The position numbers and the translations under genes were made by a program. From the NCBI GenBank assembly GCA_027886175.1, contig JAJNNQ010000009.1, forward strand, positions 14,295,501 to 14,359,500: DNA of 64,000 nucleotides, in the 5' to 3' direction. This DNA comes from Phylloscopus collybita. Its lineage: Eukaryota > Chordata > Aves > Passeriformes > Phylloscopidae. The notes under the pieces are model-generated. The model made no database searches and had not been told where the DNA came from. It saw only the letters and a list, made by a program, of their open reading frames with translations. Numbering within the stretch: the first letter of the stretch is position 1; each line of letters starts with the position of its first letter. Shown piece after piece: positions 36,576 through 50,717 of this stretch.

Positions 36576-38226
36576 TTTATTTCTATATGTATTTCACATG
36601 TGTTTATATAGCTATTGCATATATATAAATTTATCTATTTTTCTGTAAAAGTGTTCAGAAGGAATTGTGGAACCACTTATAAAAGGTTTGTATATGGTTT
36701 TTGACCTTTTCACATCTAAGCATAATAACAGCTAATTTTCGCTTCTTCTTTTGCTTTTCATAATCCATTTTAAAAGAAATCCAGAGGTGATCAAAGATTT
36801 TCAATCTTAAGATTAATAGAACTGAAGTATAGAATGAAGACCTGCAATCTCTTCCATTCATATTTATTACAAGTATTTGAACTGCATATGATATGCCAAT
36901 GTAATCTGGAAAGAAAACAGTTAATTTTCTTTGTAATGTTCCCTGTATCCTAATTTTTTCCCAATCTTTCTCTAAACACGTCCTTTTCCAAAAAGTCTGG
37001 CTTCTTCAAGCCAGTACATTTTTATATTTTTAATGTCCAAGAATAGAAACAAAAGCCGTTTTCTTTCTTTCTTTCCTGTGGCATAGCAACACAGTTTGAA
37101 TTTTGAAATGTTAAGTGTCCAATGCTCACATTTTTGTGATCTACTTGTATAGAAAAAAAAATCTCTGAAAACAGAAAAATGCAACTTGCAAAAACATGGT
37201 TATTTAAAAATGACAAATAAATTACAATATGTTGATGAATAACAGCATGCAGCAGAAGTATGTATGAATAGCTCATGTCATTTGCAATGAATCATCCACT
37301 CAGACTAAAAATGAGGGAAAAAAAAGAGCAAAAGAATTGAGTGAGGAAACCACAGAAATCAGTGAAAATACAGAAGGCCTAGATTCTTGTCTAGATATGA
37401 AATTATTTAGAGCTCATATATGGAGGCATGCTTATTTTCAATCAAAAACTTTCCCGTGATTAATATCTGAAAAGCTATCTGAATGTCTTTTACTTTATCT
37501 AGCAAAGATCTTGTTCTACACAGAATATAAGCAGTTCTTATCTGAACTGAACTTATCTGAACTTAGTGTTTCCAGAACATCTTTTAACACTTTCACATTA
37601 TATCCAGAGTATTTGTGTTGGGATCTGAAGTCTGAATTGTTAAAATTATTGGGAATTACAAGTTAAAATTTTATATGACTTGATATATTTAGGAAAACTT
37701 TACCAATTTTGTTCCTGTTTTCTATAATTAATAAGTTTCTTTCTAAATATTTCACTGATTGATGAACTGAAAGAAGCTAGTTTTTCCAATGAGTTAGCTG
37801 TACCATACACTCTTGATAGTGACTGAGATATGTTTCCCCTTACCAGTGATGTCTTTGCCGGCAGTGGAGATCCAAATGCAAATGAAAGGTGCTTCACAGT
37901 TCTCTCTGAAATAGGACAATTTAAAAAAAAAAATTACTGCATGAAGATGATTTCCAAATTACTACATTTTAAAATTTGCAATATACTTGAACACACTTTC
38001 ACACTTTTGGGAACACAATTCAACTTACATTTTGGATGCTTTCATTTAGGTATTTATGATTGTCTTTATGTTTAGAAGGAAAACTTATTTTAATAGAAAT
38101 TTTCTAGATTTAAAACATTTCTGCAGACAAATTTCTGATGTGAACAAGTATGCCATTATGAATAAGATTCCATCTCCCATTTTAAAAAATGTGTGAACAG
38201 CCATTATTTGTAATTGTGTTATCTAT
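36576..38226. other. unassigned non-coding DNA
   Basis: No gene or repeat family recognised. The area 37536-37566 has a short TTATCTGAACT direct repeat. Confidence 0.5.
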
Positions 38227-38280
38227 ACACGTGTGTGTATATATATATACACATATGTACTCTCTCTCTCTTTATATAGT
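38227..38280. repeat. compound (TG)/(TA)/(TC) microsatellite
   Basis: ACACGTGTGTGTATATATAT, then ACACATATG, then a TCTCTCTCTC run form a compound alternating dinucleotide tract. Confidence 0.85.
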
Positions 38281-38921
38281 CTCTCACATTTTCAATAAGT
38301 TTGGCTTACTGCTTGAAATTCAGGGTCTGCTTTTTTCATTACAGGACTGGCCATGACAGTCACAATTTATTTCTTTAGATTTCTGGTGAGATAGATGTAA
38401 ATCTTATAGTCCACTTTATGCTGAGTAAGTTCGTAGGAAAAGAATGGTACATTTATTTTACACCTTTGTGAATACATTGAAAGAAAATTCACTATTCTTG
38501 AGCATTTATACTGAGAATTCATGAAAATTTTTGACAGCAAACCCATAAGAAATTAAAATGTATTTGAGACAAATAATCTAAGACATCGATTAAAAGATTC
38601 CTTTGCTTTTAGCAGCAAGTAGGTAACAATTGAGAGCAGAACTCTGGTGATTTAACCTGTTTATGCCAAGTTTAAAAGAAGTTTAAATGAATACCTAATG
38701 CCAAATACTAAATATAATTGTATTAAAATAACTTAAATGAGCAGATTCAAGATTTCTTGTATTTCTGTGCATCTATACAAATATGTATAAATATGTATCA
38801 AGGAACTCAATACAGATTAGTTTTCAGTGTTTGATTCTACTTTTAACTCACCTTAATTTTCACTTTGTAATAGATGATTCTTTATTTGGGGAGCTCACTA
38901 CATTTTCAAGGTTTACTCCTA
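38281..38921. other. unassigned AT-rich DNA
   Basis: Nothing recognised. Confidence 0.5.
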
Positions 38922-39235
38922 GAGTCATAGAGTCATAGAATGGTTTAGGTTGGAAGGGACCTTAAAAATCATCTCATTTCTTGCTCCTCCTGATATGAGC
39001 AAGAACACCTTTCACAAGACCACGTTGCTCAGAGCTACATTCCAACTTGAACACTTCCAGGGATGGGGCTTCCACAACTTCTCTGGACAATCTGTTCCAG
39101 GGCCCTACCATCATCACAGGAAAGAACTTCTACCTGATATCTAATCAAAACCTACTCTCTTTCAGTTTGAAGTCATTTCCCCTTCTTGTGTCACTAGAGG
39201 CTCTTGTAAATGCTCTTCTATAACCCACTTTGCTC
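38922..39235 (-). mobile_element. CR1 LINE fragment (3' end)
   Basis: Read on the + strand, it opens with GAGTCATAGAGTCATAGAAT and then GGTTTAGGTTGGAAGGGACC, the reverse complement of the CR1 3' end with its ATTCTATGA tail. It continues through GAACACTTCCAGGGATGGGG, CTTCCACAACTTCTCTGGAC, GTTCCAGGGCCCTACCATC and CTCTTTCAGTTTGAAG to about 39235, where it is 5'-truncated. About 310 bp, well preserved, non-coding. Confidence 0.93.
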
Positions 39236-40474
39236 TGTATTCTGAGACATTTTTAGCAGTTGGCCCTTTGCTTACTGAAATATAAAACTGAACAGTTAAT
39301 CTTATATAAATATTTGGAGATAATAGAACTAGCATATAATTTGATACTTTTCTCAATTTAAAGGAAAATGTTTGAACCCTTGGTTATATTAATTGTGTGT
39401 AAGCTGGAAGTAATCCCATTTTTTAAGGTGTCAGTTTACAGCTGCATTGTAACATAATCTTATCTGAACCCTGTACAATCTGTTCCAAAGCTAGAGGCAT
39501 TAAAAAACAGAAAAAAGGACAAATGTGTTTTTAATCAATAGCTAATATATGTGTGCAAGAGAGATTGTTTTAGTTTTAAATGCGTGTTGTTATATTTGGA
39601 AATACTTAGTTTAAAATGAAATTTTAGAGTGTAAGAACATGCAAAGGTATCTCATTATATTAAACAGAAATACTGTTTGAAGCTGTAATTTTCAGTGGTT
39701 GCCTTTTCTATATTTTCTCTCATCTTGTTTTGAAAAGTGTCTTGGTAGTACCTATAGTAATAAGCTGGATTTTTGAGAATGTATTCAGGAAATACTAATT
39801 GGGTTATTTTACCCTAATACCCCCAAATATTATGTACTATAATAAACACCAATGTGATTAGGAGATGGTTGTAGGGCTTGTGCTGTAATGCAGCTCAACA
39901 GTAGTCTTACTGCTCTCTCCCTCCTCAGAGATCCATGGTCTCGGAAACAGTGATTAAAACCAGGGAAGAGCCTTCAACTTCAAATGATGCTTGAAATTCT
40001 GGGATACTTAATAGATAAAAAAAAAAAAAAATCTCAATTCTTTAATTTAGTTTTCCTAGTTTTAATTTTTAGGATGTCTTGTACTAGATGCCTACACATT
40101 TTCAAATATTTAATTTTCTTTTAAGTGCAGTCTTAACTCAGATTTTCCTGATATCAGCAAACAAATGTGGGGAAGCAACCTTCCATTTTATATAGATGGA
40201 GAAATCGAGTTGCATCTCAAGTTTTGTACTGCTTGGGTCTCAGAATAGTAATCCCTTTTAAAATCAATATTGAGGTAATATTAGTGAAATATAATTCTGT
40301 TTATGGTCTTTTGAATTTCTGCTTTTATATACAGCTTTAGAGTACTAACTCTATCGAGTTAAACAAATACCGAATGCTAACCTTCCTTTCCCTCCTCAGC
40401 TCCTCCCAAGCAGGTAGCTAGCAGCTGATAAATCTAGTTTCTAGGTTACCAATGAACCAGATGGTAACACACAG
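39236..40474. other. unassigned AT-rich DNA
   Basis: No gene or repeat recognised. A 14-A run is at 40018-40031. Confidence 0.5.
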
Positions 40475-40510
40475 GAAAAAAAAATAAAAAGAAAAAAAAA
40501 AGAAGAAAAC
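40475..40510. repeat. A-rich low-complexity tract
   Basis: Runs of A interrupted by single G or T from 40475 to 40510. Confidence 0.8.
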
Positions 40511-43500
40511 CATGTTTTTTTCTTCACTTATTTATGTTTTCATATAGTTCATTAGCTAAGTTAATTTGTGCTAAAAACACATTTTGTTCCAGGAAAAAGA
40601 TGCTGCTTTTCAAAATGTGACTAAAATAACTAAGAGTTTTGGGTTGTAAGTTCCTAACTGTTAGAACATGCTGTCATGCAATATAACAACATTTAATACA
40701 TGCAACCATGTAATTATGCATAATAACTAGTGATCATTGTGTATGCTGATAGGAAGGATAAGGAGGGGCTGTTGTGTATTTAGCTGGTCCTCTGCACCTG
40801 CAGAAAGCAGACAACTCTTCTCACTGTGGAGGAAACAAGATAATGACAGCATGATATTAAATGCAAACATTAATTTTTTGAAAGAAAATACTAGGAAGAA
40901 GTCTATCAATTAAGGTTTGTTATTGGGAACAGCAAAATTATGTTGTTTGTCAGCTTAAAGACAAATAAGACTTGTGGAATGAAATCCTTAATTCTGTTCA
41001 CCACATAGCTGCTGAATCCATTATTACTATTTTGAAGAAGATTTATATTGCCTGTTTAAGCTTCTGTTTGGGATAAACTCTCCCTATACATATTAAACTC
41101 TACTTTGGTTCTGAAGTAAATAATTAAATCGTCAGCCCATGTGATATGATATTTTACTAAAAGAAAAACAAGCTGCTGTGAAAACATAATTGTACTAATA
41201 CTGGGGCTCTCAGCAGGCCTTATTAGCTCAGGCATAGTCCTGCATTAATGTAGCTAATGGCTTTTGGACAGGCAGTGGCTCGCTTCCAGACAGTTTGGAG
41301 TGCGAGTGTGGGGCCAGCCTACGGCTTTCTGCATCCAACAGCATAAGCACACACTGAGCTGATAGGTTATTTATAAAAAGCAACTTAATGTGTTTGGGAA
41401 AGATTAAATTCTGCTGAAATATTTGTGCTAGCATAGGAATGTGGCTACCTGCCATCTGGGGCTGATGAAAGCGGGTAAAACTGCTCCTGGAGATAAAACC
41501 CCATGCTTTCAGAGAGTGAAGCATCCCCATAAAGCTGAAGCTGTCAAAAAACTAGTAGATGTTATCATTTTTTCTCCATGACTTTCTGCAAGAAAGGTCT
41601 TCAGAAGAAGAGCAGTTGGAAACTGTTTTCTCTCATTAACTAGATTTATCAGATCTTTAATTATTGGGAGTACTGTGTCACATCCTTTATATTCTGAGCC
41701 TTGGACCAGGATATCAGCTAGAAATTATTCAGCAACACTGGTGGGCAGGCTCCTTGTGGCATCTCAGAGGCCACTTTTATTGACTTCACAAGCAGAGATG
41801 TCACATGGTGATAATAATATATAGCAGGTGCAAACATGAGATGGAGAAAGCCAGTCCTCCTAGTTGTACTTCAGTCAGTCATGATGGCTAATCTTTCCTG
41901 TTGGAGGGAAACATCTATCCAGTATTTGTTAACAAATTAAGTACTCTCAGTAGTTAGTTTGGGTTCCCTATATACCAATTTTTTTTAAAGTAAAATGGAA
42001 CCTGCACTGTAGCACTGGCAATGCATAGTGCTAGCAAGTATTTGCAGTGGTTGGTATGAGCCCTGTCACGTGGAAGTCACAGAAATTATCTGAGCAGTCT
42101 TTCATTTTGGCACAGTACAGATAAGGAGACAATGAACTTAAGTGCACAGGTTAAATATGTGTTTTAAATGTAAGGTCAGATGAAATTGGCTCCAGAAAAA
42201 CACTGATACAATAATGTCAGATTGGAGCAGAAGGTCTTATTGTAGTTACTGTTTAGCTTTTACTCTGCTGAACTTATACCAATAAGTGCACCAATAAGGT
42301 AATTTCTTGTTTGCTCTTCAGTTCTTGGAACATTCTTGCAAATCCAGAATTCCCTCCCTGCAGCCAGCTACATTACATTGGATTTAAATCAGTAACTATG
42401 TGCAGAGCCTCAACAATGAAATCCTAACTTAGTGTCATAGTCTGGATGGCAGTGACACAGTGCAGACTGTGCAGGGACAGTGTACAAAGATGCTTCTATT
42501 GAACAGCCCATCTGCTTCTAATAAAGAACATACTAACAATAATTAAATATGGTAGTATCAAGAGGGAGAACACAACTCGTTCATATCCTACTAGAACATT
42601 ACTATTACTTAGTGCTAATGTGCAATAATCACATTCACGAACTGACAATTCCAGTCAACTGTAGAACTATACAATTAAAGCAGCAGCATAATTAAGAGCA
42701 AAGCTTTCTCATACCCCACATTACTAACAAATGACTATAAATTTGAACAATGTTCTCATCATTAAATTTGCCATTAATCAGATCATAATCAGCATTATTG
42801 CCTATCATAAAATAAATGGATTATCTGGTTTAAGAACAAGACAGTACCCTTCAGCTAATCTACATTTTCAGGTTGCATATGTATGTCACATATTTTATCT
42901 TGAAATCCTTGTTTTCTGAGCTTCTGATTTCCTCTGTCTACAATTTTGTGAGTTTTGTGTGCAGTTCAGGTAATACATGTCAGAATGCATAAATGGAAGT
43001 GAGAAGCAAGTCAGCCACTCTGAATTAATCAAAATGAAGAAAATGTAAAGAAGTAAAAGTGAAGGTTATTGACACTGCTTATTTCTTTCCCTTTGGGAAA
43101 GCTGTATTCAACTGTGCAGATTTCCATTACCATAAACAGAGTTATCTGTGAGATCAACTTCAAGCTTATTATTAATAGAGTATTTTCAAAAATATCTTGA
43201 GAGGCATAACTGTTAGAGAGGACTTCTAAGCCTATACTACTCCTAAGATAAGTGTGGACACACCTGCCTACTTTTTCCTTGGCATTGCCTTCAGGAGTTT
43301 TGTTTTTGTTTTTTGATCTGACTGGAAGCTGATCTTAACAGCAAAATGTTTTCCTTTGGACACGTCAGCTGAACTGGTTAATGCCAGAACCATCACAGCC
43401 CAAGCAGTGCACCCAAACAGGGAGAGAAGGTGGGGCCAGAGGTTTAGAGCAGTTTAAGCAAACCTGGAAACTTTGGAGGTGAAACTTTGCACCAAAGCCT

Positions 43501-44104
43501 CAGAAAACAATGAGCTTTGAATGGAAATAAACACAGGTAGTTTCTCTGAGTGCTTTCAGTTCTGAGGATAAAAGATGATTGTAATGCTTGCAACTCCAGA
43601 TGCTATTTTCTTACAAATAAATGAAATATCATTTATGTAATAATTATAATGAGGACAGAGTTTGCCTATTTATAGCTAATAACCTAAAGACTTGTTAACA
43701 ATCTGGAAATGAATTCTCTTAGCTTCAAACAGTGAATTAGTGATCCTTTCTATTTATATATTAATAGTATTGTTTTTATACTTCTGATAATAAAAAAATG
43801 ACATTAATTTTGTAAAACAATGGTATGTCTTTATTAGACCCACTTGATGCAGCTGTAAGAGACTTTATTAGTCATGTAAATCTTTCTTCCAAGCCTGAAT
43901 TTGAAGTAAAACTGTTCAAGCTAAATATAGTCAGAGAATAATTATATTAATTTAATGTAATTCCATTAAATAATTAGACCATCTGAGAGAAAAGATGATT
44001 GGATTGGTACCTGTGCTGCAAAGGGTTGTATTGTCAAGTGATAAGACTATTGGCTGGAATAGGACAATAACCTAATTGGTCAAGGTGATTATTACGTTAG
44101 AGCA
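40511..44104. other. unassigned non-coding DNA, some TAAT-rich blocks
   Basis: No gene recognised. Two blocks (about 42580-42900 and 43620-44000) are dense in ATTA/TAAT motifs without being simple repeat. 41220-41530 is compositionally richer in GC and keeps a few CpGs. These could be conserved regulatory sequence, but this cannot be tested here. Confidence 0.4.
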
Positions 44105-45035
44105 ATTCTGAAGCCCTAAAAAAATCTTTCCCTGGGAAAATCATGCAGCTATTGGAATTCAGTCTCAAGCACCTAAAGGGCAAAGACATAATCAAGAAAC
44201 TCAACACAGATTTGCCAGGGCATATTATGTTTGACCAAGCTGATTGTCTATTGATATGACTGGTTCTATGCACGAGAGGAGAGTGGTGAATGAGATACAG
44301 TTTGACTTCCATGAGGTTTTGGACATTATGTGCCCCAGCATTTCTCTTTGTAAGCTGAGAAGTGTGATCTTGATAATGGGACTGTTAGAAAAATATTGGC
44401 TGAACCAACAAGTTTGAAGTACAATAATCCATGGTTTGAGATCTGGTGGGTAGTCAGCAATGACTGTAATACCCTGGGCGTGATATCGGACTCACATTGT
44501 TCAATGATCTTCAGTGGTGTTATGAATGGTGACACAGAGTGTACCCTCAGCACGTCACTAATGGGAAAGCAGATGACTGAGGTAGCAACACCTTAGTCTG
44601 GAGACACTTGAATAGATCTGAGGTTGTGTCTGCAGAAATCCTGCAAGGTTCAACATGGGAAAGTGAGAAGTTCTTTTTACTCTGGTGGAAAGAAGAATGA
44701 GAGCTGATCTAACATCTGCTTACAACTATTTCAAAGGTAGCTGTGAAGATGAAAGGGCCAGATTCTTCTTGGTAGGACAGATTATGTAGCAAGGGCAATG
44801 GCCACATGTATTTCAGACACTATGAAGTTTTCACTAGCAGGGAGATAGGACTGAACGTAGGACTGAAACGTTTACCAGACCAGTTATGGGACCTCCATCT
44901 CTGGATATATTTGAAGTTTGGGCTACACGAAGCCTTGGTCTACCCAATCTAGTGGTAGCTGTAGTTCTGCTTGAAGCAATCTAACAATCAGGGTCCCTGC
45001 CCATCAAGATAGTTCTGTGCTTCTCAGCTTTGAAA
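44105..45035 (+). mobile_element. old, internally deleted CR1 LINE
   Basis: This older CR1 subfamily copy is recognisable in blocks. These are GGGAAAATCATGCAGCTATT and CATATTATGTTTGACCAAGC (RT palm approach), GACACAGAGTGTACCCTCAGC (start of the catalytic-box region, with the DD box itself lost), and CTGCAAGGTTCAACATGGG. TACAACTATTTCAAAGGTAG, CTCCATCTCTGGATATATTTG and CAATCTAGTGGTAGCTGTAG follow, then a faded TAGTTCTGTGCTTCTC tail. Against a full CR1 this segment is shorter, so internal deletions are present between roughly 44370-44530 and after 44670. All frames are broken. Confidence 0.82.
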
Positions 45036-48000
45036 GCTGGTACTTCTACTTCAGACTTAAAGAAGAAGTTGTGAGCTGTAAAACTTTGTTTCTGAACCAG
45101 TCAGGTGAGCAAATGTAATATACCAGTTCCATAGTCTTTCCTTTAGTGATACAGCTTAGCTTGCACTTGCTACCAGTATCATGTAGCACTCTTCCAACAG
45201 TTTTATTTTTGACTACTTTCTTCTTTTGGACATCAAGTCAGACTTCTGTAAGTGGATATCCAGTGGTTTCCTTTGGTGGTTTATTATTTTGCTTCTGGTT
45301 TATACTGATGTACATGACAACTGTAGAGATTTGTCCCATGTTGATGAGAACTCAGTGAATATAAAATCAGTACTAATGTGTCAACTGCTGCAAAGATTTC
45401 ATGATCATGCTTTCTATTACATAGGATTGCATGGTTATCATAAGGTCAGAATTCAAGATTTTTGCTTTTTATACTCTTGTGATAAAGACCAATGGCTATT
45501 TGAGGAATGCTGGTGGAAATAGTTTCCCCATGTAAACAATAGGTGTGTTTCTTCTTAAATTTGGACAGTCAACACATATTTAGAACTCTTGTTTGAAAGT
45601 GAACATGAGCTCTCACCCTGTGCATTGTTCTACTGAATACCTGTTCTAAATAATTAAATTGTTTTGTAGACACTGTATGTCATGCATGTGAGACATAATG
45701 TATGTTACGTTCAACAGGCAATCATTGTAAGTGACAGAAATATACACTATAATAACACAAGGATGTATCTCATGGAAAAGAGAAGAGAGTATTTGAATGA
45801 TCTCTTCTGTAAACTTTTTTTTAAAGATATATTTAATTTAATTGTGGAAAACAGCAAACTTTTTTCCCTTTCTAGTTAGTTGTGTACTTCCATGGTAATA
45901 AAAAGAAGCATAATAAGAACATATGGAACATGGACTTTCAAAACGAAACAGTTGGCGAAACTGTGCTTCAGATTGCTGTCAGAATATCAGCCTTTCGGCA
46001 AGCTTGGAGTAGAACAGATGGGAAAAGTCAAAACTGGTAATAGTTTTCCACAGTTAACATAGGAGAGCAAGTTAGCAGTCTAATTCATCCCTGGCATAAT
46101 ATAATTGCCTTTCCATCTTTTATTTTACTGGTATTTATGTCTAGGGTCTTATTCTCTATATTTATATGCTGAGACCAGAGAGTCACTGTAGAATACACAC
46201 ACACAAATGTGCTCAGGCTGGTGCACAATATTGTGATGACTGAGGAAATACATGAGGTTTACCTGTCACTTGAGCACTGGCTCCATTTCATTGACACTGC
46301 CTGAAATGAAAAAGCCATGTGATGAATGGGAATGGGATGAATGGCTGTGCCAGGTCCTGTTTCCACACGGTGCCTAGCTGTGACAGGCATCATTATAGCA
46401 ATTTGGATTTCAGAAGTCTTTTTTCTCAGAACTTCAGTGAGACTTCCTATGTACTTAAAGATTGTGCACATGTTTCAGTTCTTGGGGCTTCTCCATCGTT
46501 GGAATGATGATGCATCTCTGTATTGAAGTGACTACAGGTTTTCAGCACTCTACAAATACAACTTTAATAGATTTAACCTTAAAAATGGTGATAATTCAGG
46601 TTCAACTTGCTGAGACATAGTTAATATCATCCCATATGTATGTAGGACTAGGTTCTTGGTTCTTGGAGTAGGGGAAGAATCTATGCTCTTGCACACATTA
46701 AATGCTAAAACAAAGGTCCACCTTTGCAGTGATGTCAATGGAAGCTTGGGATGATCAATATTACATAAAATTAGATGTTCTTGAATAGATGGAAGCTTTC
46801 TGGAATAGAGATAGCTTTGAGGATAAGGGAGTATTATGATAATTAATGAGCAATCAGGGTCATACTCTAACTTCATGGAAGAGCTCTGTATGCTATGTAA
46901 TTTTAATCATCAAAACATCTAATTTGAACTAGTAAGTAATACGACAGTTCAAGGCATAACATCTTCTGCATTGCCTCTGCTTATGTTCTTTTTTGAAATG
47001 TCTGTGGAATCAGCAGACATTGTGGACTGTGGTTGCTATAAATATTGTGGTGCAACTTAGAAGAATAAAGAGTGCATCTTCCTTCTCCACCTTTCTCTGG
47101 TGCCATGCAATGTGGCTTTTAAGGTTTTCCTATCACAGTGATGCTATGTTGCCAATTATGAATGTACTTCCTAGGAAATAACAGTGGACTAGGCTTTATT
47201 TAGGTCTATATATTTTTCAGAGTAATTTCTGCTAAATAGGTTGAATTTCAAAAATGCCATCTAGGAGGTAAATATCAGAAGATTTTAAAAGAAGTATGTG
47301 ATTTAAAAAAAGGAATAATTGTAATGTCATCACAAATAAATAAGGCCACATGGGAATATGTGAATTGAAGAATGAAACTCAGAAAGTGATAGTTTTGTGA
47401 AATAACTAGGGACATACTACATCATGCTCTTAGGGAGGGTTCACAATCTGAGCTTGACCTTGAAAAAGTAATTCAAATTGTTTTAACATTTCTAAAAGAC
47501 AAAAAAAATGAAATCACAGATCAGTAAAAGCCAAAATAGGCTTCAATATCTAAGTTTCTAATGCATATTTAATATTTAATATTTTACATTACACTTGTTT
47601 CTTTTGGGAACTTAGTTTACTGTTCTATTATGTAGACTATTTTAAAAATAATTTATTTAACTGAAAATCTCTTACAAAGTACATGAGGACTGATTTGCTA
47701 GACAGTCTCAGAAAAATAAATCTCAAAATATTTCAGTGCCCAAAATGCTGCTGCTGAGATGGATGTAGGAACAAACATAATTCTCTGATTTTAGACATCA
47801 AAGTCAGACTTGAGATATGGAAAAAAAATCTAAATACTCTGCATGACTACTTAAATGATAGGAATTGTTTTTCCTTTTGCAGTCAAAAGATAAAAATACC
47901 TTTAATTTATACTGAAAGCAACTATAATAGCAATGGTGCGCATAGCCTAGTTCATACATTTATAGCTTCCTATTATATTTCAGACTCTTGCATTTTAACT

Positions 48001-49183
48001 CAGTTTCTTGAACAAATTGAAATGAACAGATCTCAAAGGAAATGAAATATGAATGGAAAAAGTAAATCCCTGCCAAATCTGGTCAAACTGCAAAATTGGC
48101 TCAAGCAATGATCTGGAATGGTCAGCTGAGTCCAAACATTGGAATTGGGAGCTTTCTGTCTCTGCTGTCAAGCAGTTCAGGGTAGCTCCTTGATTTTTAT
48201 TTGTTAGAGATAAAAGACCTGATGAGAAAAGGTGATGAGAGCAAGGAGCTTAATGACACTGGAAGGAGAGTCTGAAATGAGAGCAAGTCTGAAAATCAAT
48301 TAGCTGCCAGTGTGGGACTGGGGGCTGGAACAGTCTGGGGAGAAGAGAGAGTGACACGCTTTTTTGGTCCCCACAGCGTGACATGCCGAAGAAGGACTAG
48401 GGAGGAGTAATATATTATCAACTACTTAAAACTCTCTATTAAGTCCTATTGAAAAGGAAGGTCTGAAATGATGTTTTTCCAGATTAATCTAATTCTGCAA
48501 TTTCTAGTTGTTTGCTCAATGCCACAGATTGTTTTTCTTTTAACATATTTTATGTGCATGTCTCATGTTAATTATTTTTCAATATGTGGAAAGGTTATTT
48601 TAAATTGTTTTAAATTCAAATTACACTAGAGCTGAGTTGGCTGTCTGGTTTCAATTGAAGGGGAGTAAAAGATAGTAAACAGATCAAATTTAAATATACA
48701 TTTTAGTGGAATAGATTTCCTAGTAAGGTTTATTTCACACATTACCATTCTCCTGAACTTTTTGAAACAGCATAAACAGACAAGCCACATAGTAAGGGAA
48801 TTTTGCCCTTAAAAATAAGCAAAGAACCTTTTCTCAGCAGGCTCGCAAAAATGGTATTTAAAAGCCTCACTTCTTCCCTGTTATTTTAAAGGCTAAAACA
48901 CCAGGCATGGATCTGATTCTGATCATTTATGAGCTAATTACTGCACTTTGTACTGAAATAGCTCTCTGGGATTAAAATTTCTGGTTGCAGCTGTGGAAAG
49001 AGAAATTCAGAATATTAATGAAGAAAAGATTTTTGTTATATTGAGTATTTTTATTCAGTTTTTTGTATTCTATCCTTTTCCAGTATAAACTGCAAGAGAA
49101 ATAGAAAATGACAACAAAAATGGAGAACTTCTATTTGATTATTTTTAAACTTTCTTAACACAAATGGAGGAGAAAAATATATA

Positions 49184-49184
<1 letters not shown>
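45036..49184. other. unassigned non-coding DNA
   Basis: About 4.1 kb with no gene or repeat family that I recognise. A short AC run is at 46196-46206. About 48890-48990 (around ATGAGCTAATTACTGCAC) has the look of conserved non-coding sequence but this is untested. Confidence 0.45.

Positions 49185-49214
<30 letters not shown>
49185..49214. repeat. (ATT)10 microsatellite
   Basis: Ten uninterrupted ATT units from 49185 to 49214. Length and purity make it likely to be polymorphic. Confidence 0.95.
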
Positions 49215-49473
49215 GCACATTAAATGCTACTTCACTAGTTTCATATCTTTGAAATAACTGGATGAATGGGGAACAGCAGAAGACAAAAGCTCTGCAAAGC
49301 TGAGACCAACTTTCCATAAGGGGTATTTTATCCTTTTTAAGTACAATATGTAATGCAGAATAAGCCAATTATTTGGAAAGAAATGCAAAAAGTGTTAAAT
49401 TAATTTCCTTTTGTCCTGCAAAGTATTTCTTGGTCAACACTGCTTACCTAAAATCTCTGGACCTCTGTATGTT
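49215..49473. other. spacer between two microsatellites
   Basis: Nothing recognised. Confidence 0.4.
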
Positions 49474-49498
49474 TGTGTGTGTGTGTGTGCGTGTGCGC
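49474..49498. repeat. (TG)n microsatellite
   Basis: A TG run with a CG interruption near 49490-49498. It sits inside a 128-codon open frame (49373-49759) that has no recognisable domain. Confidence 0.85.
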
Positions 49499-50717
49499 CT
49501 GAGCAGGAACTTCAGGCTTCCAGTGCTAGACTTCAGCCTCAGCTCCATCCATGTGCATACTAGCCATCTGCCTTCAACTGGAAATAATGCTGCTGCTAAG
49601 GATATTTTGATTAAAACTGGTGGAACCTGGCTAAGCTACCTTGCAGGAAGAAGAAAATTTCTGAAATCTAGTATTTCCTCTTTACCCTATTTCTGTGACA
49701 GAAGAAATTCTTCCTCTCAGCACCATGACTTGTCCCTGAGGCATTTGATTTACTGCTAATTTATGAATCTGCAGATTATTACATGTGCAGCCTGAGCAGC
49801 CACTTCTCCAAGGTGCTCCTCACATCCATGCAGGAGCAGAATTTCCTACCAGTGCCAAAAGGTTTTCCTGGGGCCTCCTCTGATCAGGGCAGGAGCAGGC
49901 TCTGAGGTGACAGACCTTGCTATGCTGTATCTTGCAGACAAAGCTTCCTAAAATATTTTTCCCCTCAAAAAGTGGAATGAAATTGCCACAGGGATGCTTT
50001 TTATTTCTGTCACTTGACTTAAAAGAAATCTTTCTGAAAACATACTTTTCAATGAATAAAAATGAAAAGGAACATTATTTCAAATTTGTGACTCAGTGTT
50101 ATTGATGGGAGACTTCGACTGTCAATAACCAGGCTGACAAGGTAGTTCTACACGTGCTGATAGTTGACATAGCTATAAAATATTCCATGAGTAAGTAAAC
50201 ATATCTGAAAGGCAGTTTTTTTTTTTTTCTATTCAATTTTGTCTTCAAAAGAAAATGAAGGAACACCTAAGTGGCATTAACCATAATAGTTTTCCTCATG
50301 AATCACAGCTTTTCCTGTAGGAAGAGGCTTCCATGAGGCACAGTGATTTGTATGCTGAAAAGCATGTAATTTCTCTGGATCTCTTTGGGTGTTTAATATT
50401 GACAGAGATGAGTTTGGCTGAGCCAAAGCTGTGTAATGGAATAGAACAGAATATCATGACTAGCTCACAAAAAGTGTAGTGGGCTGCTGGACCACATATT
50501 TGCAGAAAGCTTCCCCATTGTGCACCAGCTGAGTGCTGCACACCAGAAGTTATAAAATAGAGGCCTTGTCTGTCCACACAGTTATTATTAGAAAAATCAT
50601 AGAAACACTGTAACCACAGTACTTGGTTCATGAATTAAGCAAAATGGTTTAAATCTACTTTGGAATGCCATTTTTTCCTGTAGTAAAGCACTTTTTTGTA
50701 TGCATTTAATTTTACTA
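49499..50717. other. unassigned non-coding DNA
   Basis: No gene recognised. A T-run is at about 50216-50228. Confidence 0.45.

Noticed and set aside
49373..49759. 128-codon + strand frame
   Set aside because: Runs through a (TG)n microsatellite, giving a CVCVCVRVR artefact, with no family resemblance.
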